Origin: Pirellulales bacterium | Lineage (GTDB): Bacteria > Planctomycetota > Planctomycetia > Pirellulales > JAEUIK01 | Direction: 5' to 3' | NCBI GenBank assembly: GCA_019694455.1 | Contig: JAIBBY010000053.1 | Coordinates: forward strand, 1-33,146 | DNA length: 33,146 bases | Shown here: piece by piece, positions 8,334 to 15,783 of the stretch | Layout: every line of letters starts with the position of its first letter | Numbering within the stretch: the stretch's first letter is position 1 | Position numbers and translations under genes: made by a program | The notes under the pieces: generated by a model | Database searches by the model: none | Told to the model about the DNA's origin: nothing | Seen by the model: only the letters and a program-made list of their open reading frames with translations

Positions 8334-9234
8334 CCTGCCGATCATCAATGCGCCCGTCGAGGCACTGGCCCAGCGCGAGCCGGCGCGCCGCCTGCCGCGC
8401 TGGCTCAAGCGCAACGTGCCGAAGGGCAACGCCAACCACTTCACCGAGCGGTTGCTGGACGAGCTACGGCTGGAAACGGTCTGCGACAGCGCCAAGTGCC
8501 CCAACCGCATGGAGTGCTACTCGCAAAAGACCGCCACGTTCATGATCCTCGGCAACGTCTGCACGCGGCCGTGCGGCTTTTGCGCGGTCGACAAAGGCAA
8601 GACGCAAGCGCTCGAACTCGACGAGCCGGCGCGCGTGGCCGAGGCCGCGGCGCGACTGGGTCTGGCGCATGTGGTCATCACCTCCGTCACCCGCGACGAT
8701 CTGGCCGACGGCGGCGCCGAGCACTTTTATCAAACCGTGCTCGCGGTGCGCGAGCGAACCGGCGCGGTGGTCGAGGTGCTCACGCCCGACTTTGTCGAGC
8801 AGCGGCACGCGCTCGACCGCGTAGTGGCCGCCGCGCCCGAAGTCTTCAACCACAATACCGAAACCGTCCCCCGCCTCTATCGCGACGTCCGCGGACGCAA
8901 AAGCGACTACCGCTGGACGCTCGATCTCTTGCGCCGCGTCAAACAACTCAACCCCACCATCCGCACCAAGAGCGGGCTCATGCTCGGCCTGGGCGAAACG
9001 CGCGATGAACTGCTCGACACCCTCGCTGACCTCCGCGACGCCGGCTGCGACCTGCTCACGCTCGGGCAGTACCTGCAACCTTCGCCACAGCATCTGCCGG
9101 TGACCCGCTACGTGCCCCCCGACGAGTTCGACGAACTGGGTCGCGCCGCTCGCGGCATGGGCTTTTTGCAGGTCGCCAGCGGGCCCTTCGTGCGTTCGAG
9201 TTATCACGCCCGCGATATGGCCACCACCGACTGA
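8323..9234 (+). CDS. lipA: Lipoyl synthase LipA (radical SAM)
   Basis: This 303-residue enzyme inserts two sulfurs into protein-bound octanoate to form lipoate. All hallmark motifs are present. The auxiliary-cluster motif CX4CX5C is at Cys54, Cys59 and Cys65 (CDSAKCPNRMEC). The radical SAM motif CX3CX2C is at Cys80, Cys84 and Cys87 (CTRPCGFC). The C-terminal motif is RSSYHA. No ATG lies between the lipB stop and the first cluster motif. The best start is GTG 8323 (or TTG 8326), overlapping the end of lipB by 11 bases and implying coupled translation. The longer ATG frame from 8134 only adds residues that read through lipB. Its TGA stop shares an A with the next ATG. Confidence 0.96.
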   Translation: MLVNLPIINAPVEALAQREPARRLPRWLKRNVPKGNANHFTERLLDELRLETVCDSAKCPNRMECYSQKTATFMILGNVCTRPCGFCAVDKGKTQALELDEPARVAEAAARLGLAHVVITSVTRDDLADGGAEHFYQTVLAVRERTGAVVEVLTPDFVEQRHALDRVVAAAPEVFNHNTETVPRLYRDVRGRKSDYRWTLDLLRRVKQLNPTIRTKSGLMLGLGETRDELLDTLADLRDAGCDLLTLGQYLQPSPQHLPVTRYVPPDEFDELGRAARGMGFLQVASGPFVRSSYHARDMATTD

Positions 9235-9479
9235 TGGCCACTCGTCATCCACTCGTGCTGCCCGATCTGGGCCTGGGCGATATGTCGATTGCGATCAGCG
9301 TGTGGCTCGTGCCGCGCGGCGCGACGGTGATGGAAGGCGATCGACTGGTGGAGGTACTGGCCGACAGCGTGACAGTCGATCTGCCGTCCCCCGCCAATGG
9401 CATATTGGTCGAGACGCTGGCGGCCGAAGACGACCCGGTCGTGCCCGGCCAGGTGCTCGGCTATGTCGAAGCGCTATAG
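9234..9479 (+). CDS. Small lipoyl/biotinyl-like domain protein without an acceptor lysine
   Basis: This 81-residue protein is a single free-standing domain with the lipoyl/biotinyl fold pattern: LPDLGLGDMSIAISVWLV, then GATVMEGDRLVEV, then the hairpin turn and VDLPSPANGILVE. In lipoyl domains the turn carries Asp-Lys-(Ala/Val). Here it reads ADSVTV, so Ser45 takes the place of the modified Lys. The whole protein has no lysine, so amide-linked lipoate or biotin is impossible. The ATG overlaps the lipA stop (TGATG), showing tight coupling to LipA. It may be a regulator, a structural partner or a scaffold of lipoate assembly; this is inference. Confidence 0.85.
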   Translation: MATRHPLVLPDLGLGDMSIAISVWLVPRGATVMEGDRLVEVLADSVTVDLPSPANGILVETLAAEDDPVVPGQVLGYVEAL

Positions 9480-9493
9480 CGCGCCGATCGCCA

Positions 9494-10867
9494 TCACGGC
9501 GCTCGCTCGGCCACGCGATCGACGACCACCACCCGCACATCGCAGACGTTCGTATGGGTCGGTCCGGTCTTGAGGAGCGCGCCCAGCCGTTCCAGCGTTG
9601 GATACGCGTCGCTGCGGCGCAAAGCGTCAATCAGCTCGCTCGCCGCGCCACGTGCTCGCGCCATCGTCTGCGGATCGATCATCGCGCCGGCCGCGTCGGT
9701 GGGACCATCCTCGCCGTCGGTCGCTCCCGAGAGTAGCGCGATCCCGTCAACATCGGCGCTTTCCAGTTCAATCAGCGCGGCCAGCGCAAGCTGCTGATTG
9801 CGCCCGCCTTGGCCCCGTGCCTCCTCCGGCGCCAAGGTCACCACCGGCTCGCCGCCGGTGATCAGACAATCGGGCCCCGGCCCGCCGCGCATCCGCACGG
9901 CCATCTGCGCCAGATGCCGCCCCACCGCTTCGGCCTCCCCTTCATGCGTCGTGGCGCAGTGCATGGCATGGCTGTAGCCAAGTTGCTCCGCCTTGACTCC
10001 CGCCGCGTCAACCGCCGTCGCGTTGTTGCCGATCACCAAGTTGCTCCACTGGCTGGTCGGTGCCGGCCGCCAGGTTGCCGTCCGCCCCCGCAAATAATCA
10101 AACACCCCCTGCGGCACGCCGGCGCGCCGCGCGTCGTAGCGCTCCAGCACGGCCAGCGCCTCCGCCGCCGTCGAGCCGTCGGGCACGGTCGGCCCCGACC
10201 CAATCACCTCCAAAGGGTCGCCGATCACGTCGGAGATGACAAGCGTCGCCAACCGGCCCGCTCGGCACGCGCGCAGCAGGCCCCCCCCTTTGATGCGGCT
10301 AAGTTGCTTGCGCACGGTGTTCAGTTCGGCGATGTTGGCCCCCGCCGCGCTCAGGCAGCGCGTCACCGCCAGCTTGTCGGCCAGCGAGACGCCAGCGGTC
10401 GGCGCCGGCAGCAAGGCCGACGCGCCCCCCGATATCAGACAAATGCACAAGTCGCGCGGCCCGGCGCCGCCGGCGATCTCCAAGATTCGCTCCGCGCCAA
10501 CGATGCCGGCCGCCGTGGGCTCGTTCCGCCCTGCCGGGCGCGCCGCGTGCAAATGAATCGCCGCCAGCTTGCGCACGCAATCCGCCGGCACGTTCACCCA
10601 GCCCGTCACCTGCTTCGCCGCCAGTATTCGGGGTCCCAATATTTCTTCGAGCGCCGCCGCCATGCCCGCCCCCGCCTTGCCGGCGCCAACCACCCAGATG
10701 CGGTCGATGGCCGCCAGATCAATCTCGTCGTCGCCGATCACGAGCGCGCTGCCGTCAAGCTGCACCGCGCCCCGCATCAGCCGCTCAGACCGCACGGCGG
10801 CGAGCCCCGCCTGCCAGATTTCCCAGGCGTCGCGGCCAAGTTGCTCGGCGGTGCGCTGCATGAGCAT
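9494..10867 (-). CDS. Glycerate 2-kinase (DUF4147/MOFRL family)
   Basis: About 457 residues, the family's usual length. GckA-type kinases phosphorylate D-glycerate at C2 using ATP, feeding it into lower glycolysis. The N-terminal domain shows VVGAGKAGAGMA and a Gly-rich LISGGASALLPAP stretch, then ELNTVRKQLSRIKGGGL. The C-terminal MOFRL part has LITGGEPVVTL, GRNQQLALAAL and LSGATDGEDGPTDAAGA. An upstream ATG at 10915 would overlap the permease gene by 32 bases. ATG 10867 has GGAAC in front and matches where family similarity begins, so it is preferred. It follows the sugar ABC importer on the same strand with a gap of about 16 bases, so the imported compound may be catabolised through glycerate (inference). 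Confidence 0.9.
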   Translation of the reverse strand: MLMQRTAEQLGRDAWEIWQAGLAAVRSERLMRGAVQLDGSALVIGDDEIDLAAIDRIWVVGAGKAGAGMAAALEEILGPRILAAKQVTGWVNVPADCVRKLAAIHLHAARPAGRNEPTAAGIVGAERILEIAGGAGPRDLCICLISGGASALLPAPTAGVSLADKLAVTRCLSAAGANIAELNTVRKQLSRIKGGGLLRACRAGRLATLVISDVIGDPLEVIGSGPTVPDGSTAAEALAVLERYDARRAGVPQGVFDYLRGRTATWRPAPTSQWSNLVIGNNATAVDAAGVKAEQLGYSHAMHCATTHEGEAEAVGRHLAQMAVRMRGGPGPDCLITGGEPVVTLAPEEARGQGGRNQQLALAALIELESADVDGIALLSGATDGEDGPTDAAGAMIDPQTMARARGAASELIDALRRSDAYPTLERLGALLKTGPTHTNVCDVRVVVVDRVAERAP

Positions 10868-10883
10868 GTTCCGTAAAAAATCG

Positions 10884-11900
10884 CTATCGGCCGCGGCCAC
10901 GCGCGAGCAGTCCATTGATGACTAGCGCCGCCAGCAGCACGCAGCCGGTGAGCAGCAGCCGCGCGTCTTCGTCGATCCAGTCAATCCGCTGCAAGCCCAC
11001 TTCCAGCACGCGAAAAGTCAGCACCCCCACCAGCGTGCGCGGCACACTCCCCTCGCCGCCAAACAAGCTGGTCCCCCCCAGCACCACGCAGGCCACCGCG
11101 TTCAGCAACAGATCGGCGTTGAGTAGCACGCTGGCGCTCTGCAAGCGCCCGGCGTTGACCAGCCCGCCGATGCCCGCCGTCAGGCCCGATATCGCCAAGC
11201 AGGCCACAACCACTATGCCGGTGCTGATGCCGGCCAACCGCGCGGCCTCGCGATTGCCGCCGGTCATGTAGACATAACGGCCAAAGCGGGTGTGCGCCAG
11301 CACCAGATGCGCGATCAGCATGATGGCTGCCGCCAGCAGCACCCCATACGGCAGCCGCCACTGCCCCCCCAGCGCGATCGCCCCGTTACCCAGCTTTTCC
11401 AGCGCCTCGGGAACGCGCAGCGACTGGTTGTGCGTGATCAACTTCGAGAGCCCCATGGCCACGTTCATCATCGCCAGCGTGATGATGAAGCTCGGCAGCC
11501 GCGACCACACCGTCAGCGCGCCCGATAGCGCGCCAAAGAGCAGGCTCGTCGCCAACGGAATCGCGATCACCGCGACTAGCGCCCCCCAGCCCAGCGTCTC
11601 CCCCTCGGCGGGCGCCAGCCACCGGCTGGCAAACAACCAGCCGCAAAGGCACGAGGCCCAGGTGGCGAGGTTGCCTACCGCCAGGTCGATCTCGGCGCAG
11701 AGCAGCACAAAGGTCAACCCGGTGGCGACAATCGCCAGCGCCGCCCCCTGATCGAAGATTGAGATGATCGTGTTGGTGCGCCAAAAGCCCGGCGCCACCG
11801 CCGAAAAAAAGGCGACCAGCGCCGCCAGCGTGGCCACTGGCGCCAGTTCGCGGATGGTCGCGCGCCAACTGGCGCCATGCCGTGCCGATAGTGATTGCAA
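10884..11900 (-). CDS. Sugar-type ABC transporter permease (RbsC/BPD_transp_2 family)
   Basis: This 338-residue integral membrane protein has about eight to ten hydrophobic segments, starting with PVATLAALVAFFSAVAPGFW and IVATGLTFVLLCAEIDLAVG. The cytoplasmic loop that contacts the ATPase contains YMTGGNREAARLAGI, characteristic of the ribose/xylose/AI-2 permease family. A later segment (NAVACVVLGGTSLFGGEGS) is also typical. It would form the membrane channel with the double ATPase encoded 21 bases upstream and receive substrate from the lipoprotein encoded before that. The ATG at 11900 is the only good start. The substrate is probably a pentose, other sugar or polyol, but it cannot be specified. 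Confidence 0.93.
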   Translation of the reverse strand: MQSLSARHGASWRATIRELAPVATLAALVAFFSAVAPGFWRTNTIISIFDQGAALAIVATGLTFVLLCAEIDLAVGNLATWASCLCGWLFASRWLAPAEGETLGWGALVAVIAIPLATSLLFGALSGALTVWSRLPSFIITLAMMNVAMGLSKLITHNQSLRVPEALEKLGNGAIALGGQWRLPYGVLLAAAIMLIAHLVLAHTRFGRYVYMTGGNREAARLAGISTGIVVVACLAISGLTAGIGGLVNAGRLQSASVLLNADLLLNAVACVVLGGTSLFGGEGSVPRTLVGVLTFRVLEVGLQRIDWIDEDARLLLTGCVLLAALVINGLLARGRGR

Positions 11901-11921
11901 GTGTCGCTACTTCCTTTCTGA

Positions 11922-13415
11922 CTAGGCGTGATGCACCAGGGCCGACTTGTCGACCTCGCAGTTGGCAAACTCGCGCGCGACGCGCCCCCGGCTCATCACC
12001 ACAATCCGGTCGGAGTGTTCCAGAACCAGTTCCGGCTCCGACGACGCCAAGATCACCCCGGCCCCTTGCTGCTTCAATTGGGCGACGAGCGCCAACACCT
12101 CTTGCTTGGCCCCCACGTCCATGCCGCGCGTCGGCTCTTCCAGCAACCAATACCGCGCCGGCCCCAACAACCACTTGGCGATCACCACCTTCTGTTGGTT
12201 GCCGCCAGAGAGCGCTCCCGCCGCCAAGCGCGCGTCGAGCGGTCGGCAGCCCACCTGCGCCAATCGCGGCTCGGCCACCGCCATCTCCGGCCCGCGGCGC
12301 AGCCAAGGGCCCAGCGCCCGCGACAGATGCGCGAGCGTCACGTTTTTATACAGCGGGCTGGCATGCACCAGCGACTGCGCGCGATCGGCGCCGACAAACA
12401 CAACGCCGCGGCCGATTGCCGCTCGCGGCGACGCGGCCAGCGCCGCGCCATCGACACGAACAGTGCCCCCCGTCGGCGCCAGTCCCCCCGCCAGCGCCCG
12501 CACCAGTTCGCTATGCCCGGCTCCCACAAAGCCGTAGATGCCCAGCGTCTCGCCCGGCGCGACCGACAACGTCACATCGCGAAAGGCCCCCTCCAATGTC
12601 AGCCCCTCGCACACCAGTCCCGGCGCGGCGCTCGTCGCCGGCGGCAGCCGCACGCGCCCCAGATAGCCCGGTTCGTCCGCGCTGATCTGGTGGCCCAGCA
12701 TGGCGTGAATCACCTCCGCCTTGCTGAGCTCCGCGGCGGCGCGGGTAAAGACCCGCTGCCCATCACGGAGCAAGGTCACCCGGTCACACACTTCCAGCAC
12801 ATCCTCGATGAAGTGGCTGATGAGCACGATCGCCACCCCTCGCTGCCGGGCGCGCCCCACCAACTCGAACAGTCGCCGCGTCTCCGGCGGGCTGAGCGCG
12901 CTGGTCGGCTCGTCCAGGATCAACACCCGCGATCCGCTGTGCAGCCCCCGGGCGATCTCGACCAATTGCCGAATCGCCAACGGGTAGCTGTCGAGCCGGC
13001 GGCGCACGTCGACCTCGATCTGTAGCTCCGCCAGATACTCTTGCGCCGCGCGGCGCATGGCGCGCCAGTCGACGCGTCCCAACCGCGTGATCGGCTGCCG
13101 GCCGAGAAACAGATTCTCGGCCACCGACAATTGCCCCACCCCCGACAACTCCTGATACACCATCGAGATGCCGGCCGCCAGCGAACGCTGCGGCGTGTCC
13201 AGTCGCACTGCTTGGCCGTCAATCCGCGTCTGCCCCTCATAATCGCCGATCGCCCCCGCCAAAATCTTCATCAGCGTGCTCTTGCCCGCCCCGTTGGCGC
13301 CCACCAGTCCATGCGCCTCGCCCGCCACCAGGCTGAAATCCACCCCATCCAGCGCCGCCGCGCCGCCAAAGCGCTTGGTGATCTTTTGGCACTCCAGTAG
13401 CGGCGGCTCGGGCAT
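11922..13415 (-). CDS. Sugar ABC transporter ATP-binding protein, two nucleotide-binding domains (RbsA/MglA-like)
   Basis: About 497 residues with two fused ATPase domains. The first has Walker A GANGAGKST at 39-47, an LSPPET segment and Walker B LILDEPTSALS. The second has a degenerate Walker A (IYGFVGAGHSEL), an intact signature LSGGNQQKVVIAKWL and Walker B LLEEPTRGMDVG. That asymmetry is normal for this family. The frame stays open upstream to 13523, but that extension translates the repeat element at 13446-13537. The ATG at 13415 (MPEPPLLECQKITKRFGG) is the natural start. It energises the importer formed with the permease immediately downstream. Confidence 0.93.
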   Translation of the reverse strand: MPEPPLLECQKITKRFGGAAALDGVDFSLVAGEAHGLVGANGAGKSTLMKILAGAIGDYEGQTRIDGQAVRLDTPQRSLAAGISMVYQELSGVGQLSVAENLFLGRQPITRLGRVDWRAMRRAAQEYLAELQIEVDVRRRLDSYPLAIRQLVEIARGLHSGSRVLILDEPTSALSPPETRRLFELVGRARQRGVAIVLISHFIEDVLEVCDRVTLLRDGQRVFTRAAAELSKAEVIHAMLGHQISADEPGYLGRVRLPPATSAAPGLVCEGLTLEGAFRDVTLSVAPGETLGIYGFVGAGHSELVRALAGGLAPTGGTVRVDGAALAASPRAAIGRGVVFVGADRAQSLVHASPLYKNVTLAHLSRALGPWLRRGPEMAVAEPRLAQVGCRPLDARLAAGALSGGNQQKVVIAKWLLGPARYWLLEEPTRGMDVGAKQEVLALVAQLKQQGAGVILASSEPELVLEHSDRIVVMSRGRVAREFANCEVDKSALVHHA

Positions 13416-13445
13416 GCGGCGGCTTCTCGCTATTTTGTTAGAGCC

Positions 13446-13537
13446 TGCTTCAACACCCTCGCCCCGGTACGCCGGGGAGAGGGCAGGGTGAGGGGCGAAG
13501 CGTCGAAAGCCGACGGCGCCCACGATCGTGCTGGTGG
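13446..13537. repeat. REP-like palindromic repeat, copy 1
   Basis: This intergenic element is nearly identical to one at 19554-19648. The core holds CCCTCGCCCCGG and CCGGGGAGAGGG, which pair as a 12-base stem with one mismatch around a four-base loop. GGGTGAGGGGCGAAGCG follows. Similarity to the second copy continues more weakly for about 40 bases. It lies between the binding-protein gene and the ATPase gene of the importer operon, so it could act on the transcript between them. Confidence 0.75.
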
Positions 13538-13586
13538 CGGAGACGGTTTTGAAATGTGCTGTAGGGACAAGCTCTGCTCGCCAACT

Positions 13587-14633
13587 CTAAACCAGGCAGT
13601 GCCGTGGATCGGCCAGATAGAGCTGCGCGTCGAGGTTGCCGCTCTCGCGCGAGACGAGCGGGCCGGGCGTGATGATCTGCGCCGGCACGGCGTCCACCGC
13701 CTCCTTATTCCGCACGATGAATTGCCCCAGCGCCAGCGCGGTCATGTGGATCAGGCAGACCGGGTTCACGGTCGTCGCGGCCAACCGGCCGCCGCGAATC
13801 CCTTCCAGCCCTTCCTTCTGCCCATCGACGGCGGTGACGACCATCTTTTCGTGCGGCGTCCCCTTCAGCGCCGGCACGCAGGCCAGGGCCATGTCGTCGC
13901 TGTGGAAGAACGCGCCGGCGATGGGCTCATCGGTTTGCAATAGCGACTCAAAGGTGTCGCGCGCCGTTTGCTTGTCCCAATCGCACCAGCGGACGCCGCC
14001 GCCAATCACCTCCACCTCGGGATAGTCGGCCAGGGCGCGGTCAAAACCTGCCTTGCGCCCCTGCGCGCCGGAATGCGCGCTCAGGCCGCCGATGTGGATC
14101 ACCTTGCCGCGCCCTCCGATCGTTTTGAGCAAATAGCGGGTGCTGGTCTCCCCCATAAAGACCTGATCGGGCTGCACCTGCAGCCACACGCCCACCTCGC
14201 GCATCCGCGCCGGTTCGACCAACAGCGTGTCCATGCTGATCACCGGCACGCCGCGCTCCTTGAGCCGGCGGACCGGCGCCTCCAAGGTGTCGATGCCGAT
14301 CGCCTGCACGCAGCAAAAATCCCAGTCGTCGTCGATCGCCAGTTCGATCCGCTCGCGCTGTTTGGCGGGGTTGAATTCCCCGTCTTTCCACACCACCTCA
14401 ACGCCCAACAGGCCCCCCCACAACTCGGCCGTCTGCTTGCCGAGGGTACACCACGTGCTTTGTAGCCCGGCGTTGGAGAAGAGGGCCCGCAGCTTTTTGC
14501 CGCCACCATCGCCGGCCGTGGCGCTGCCGCTATTGGCTGCGCAGCCCGAGAGCACGCCCGCCAGACCGGCGGCGGAGGCCGTTTCCAAGAATCCGCGCCG
14601 ACTCGCGCGAATGGTCGCTTCGCTCACCGTCAT
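13587..14633 (-). CDS. Sugar ABC transporter substrate-binding lipoprotein (periplasmic binding protein type 1)
   Basis: This 348-residue protein starts with a twin-arginine segment (SRRGFLE, Arg12-Arg13) leading into a hydrophobic stretch ending LSGC. Cys31 is a likely lipobox cysteine, so it appears to be a Tat-exported lipoprotein. The mature part has the ribose-binding-protein-like fold: a Q(R/A)-type segment FNPAKQRERIELAI, VPVISMDTLL between the lobes, GRGKVIHIGG, GRKAGFDRALADYP and FFHSDDMALACVPAL. It is the first gene of a minus-strand importer operon followed by the ATPase, permease and glycerate kinase. The ligand is unknown. The 170-base gap to the ATPase holds the REP-like repeat. 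Confidence 0.92.
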   Translation of the reverse strand: MTVSEATIRASRRGFLETASAAGLAGVLSGCAANSGSATAGDGGGKKLRALFSNAGLQSTWCTLGKQTAELWGGLLGVEVVWKDGEFNPAKQRERIELAIDDDWDFCCVQAIGIDTLEAPVRRLKERGVPVISMDTLLVEPARMREVGVWLQVQPDQVFMGETSTRYLLKTIGGRGKVIHIGGLSAHSGAQGRKAGFDRALADYPEVEVIGGGVRWCDWDKQTARDTFESLLQTDEPIAGAFFHSDDMALACVPALKGTPHEKMVVTAVDGQKEGLEGIRGGRLAATTVNPVCLIHMTALALGQFIVRNKEAVDAVPAQIITPGPLVSRESGNLDAQLYLADPRHCLV

Positions 14634-14749
14634 CCCTCGTCAATGCGTTTGCGGTAGCCGATTGGCAGTTGGTCAAACCGCTCATCGTACTGACGATAAG
14701 ATGCCGCTCGCAAGCGCGAGGCGCTGCGGAACGCGAGGGAGCGTGTTGA

Positions 14750-15613
14750 CTAAGCGCGGCGCCGCCGGCGTGCCGCCATGCCCAACGTGGCCGCGGCCAC
14801 CAGCGCCATGACCAAGGTGGAAGGTTCGGGAACGCCCGCGATGCTGAACAGATTGTCGTTGATGTGCATGCCGTTTTTTGCCAACTGACCAGGCGGCGCG
14901 TTCACGTCGATTTCAAATAGCGTTGCTGTGTTGTCGGGTTGGTAGCGCAAAGCGCGGAACACGCCATTGCTGATATCGAATTCCGATATATAGATCGGAT
15001 GCAAAGGCGCAAAGCGCCCGAAGTCGTGGAGCACATTGCCGGTCACGAGATCAAGCTGATAGAGGCTGGCATAGCCGCCGTACAGCGTGCCGTCGGACGC
15101 AAACTCGATCGCTCTCACGAATAGTGGTGAAGTATAGGTGGTTATGTAAGTGAGGTCGCCACTATTGGGATCGACCTTATAGAGGGTGCTACCCGAATTT
15201 GACACGGCGTAAAGTTCGCCGGTCGGCGACACCGTCATCGATGCCATGAGAATGGGCGCGCCACCATTGTAGGTGAGCGGTCCGATCAAGGTTCGCGCGG
15301 CGGTAACCGGATCGATCCTGAAGAGTTCTTCGTCGGCGCCCCACAGCGTTTGATGCGCTGGATCGTGGTCGAGGCCCACATACAGCGCAATTTGGTTGGG
15401 AGGCCCGACCCGCTCCAATTTGCCGTCGATCAAATCAACGTTTACCAATGAAAACTCAAGGTCTCGATCGTCAAAGTTCACGCCTGTGCCACCCAACAAC
15501 TGAAATGCGGCGTTGGCGTCTCTTGGCAAATCAAAAACGGCAACCAGGCCTAACGCGGTGACGATCGCGACAAGGCGCGGCGCAACGCTCATACGGCGGC
15601 GGAATCGGTTCAT
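14750..15613 (-). CDS. PEP-CTERM sorting domain protein
   Basis: This 287-residue exported protein has a basic, hydrophobic N-terminus (RRRMSVAPRLVAIVTALGL, cleavage near DANA). The C-terminal sorting signal is textbook: VPEPSTL, a hydrophobic segment and the Arg-rich end AARRRRRA. An exosortase would process it for the cell surface. The body has repeated short beta segments (LFRIDPVTAARTL, LYKVDPNSGDLTYI, LYQLDLVTGNVL) like beta-propeller blades. Its G+C content appears a little lower than that of its neighbours. GAGGG precedes the ATG. No partner gene is evident and the biological role is unknown. Confidence 0.88.
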   Translation of the reverse strand: MNRFRRRMSVAPRLVAIVTALGLVAVFDLPRDANAAFQLLGGTGVNFDDRDLEFSLVNVDLIDGKLERVGPPNQIALYVGLDHDPAHQTLWGADEELFRIDPVTAARTLIGPLTYNGGAPILMASMTVSPTGELYAVSNSGSTLYKVDPNSGDLTYITTYTSPLFVRAIEFASDGTLYGGYASLYQLDLVTGNVLHDFGRFAPLHPIYISEFDISNGVFRALRYQPDNTATLFEIDVNAPPGQLAKNGMHINDNLFSIAGVPEPSTLVMALVAAATLGMAARRRRRA

Positions 15614-15783
15614 CCAGCCCTCGAAAACTTGGGGAGTTAGTGAAGCAAAAGAAGGTTCAATTCGCGAACGGCTTCACTAGCGACTCCATGAGGGCGTTTG
15701 GTAGATCGACACTACGATAGCAAGCCGCGCTTCCCGGCTCAACTCGGCGGCGCGCCATTCAAGCCCTCGCGCCGGAGCGACCC

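Noticed and set aside
11928..13025. Long plus-strand frame opposite the ABC ATPase
   Set aside because: The minus strand carries both ATPase domains with intact signature motifs; the plus translation is Arg/Gln/His-rich and has no motif.
13416..13523. N-terminal extension of the ABC ATPase
   Set aside because: The extra 36 codons translate the REP-like repeat (APHPALSP), which recurs in other intergenic gaps. ATG 13415 matches the family start.
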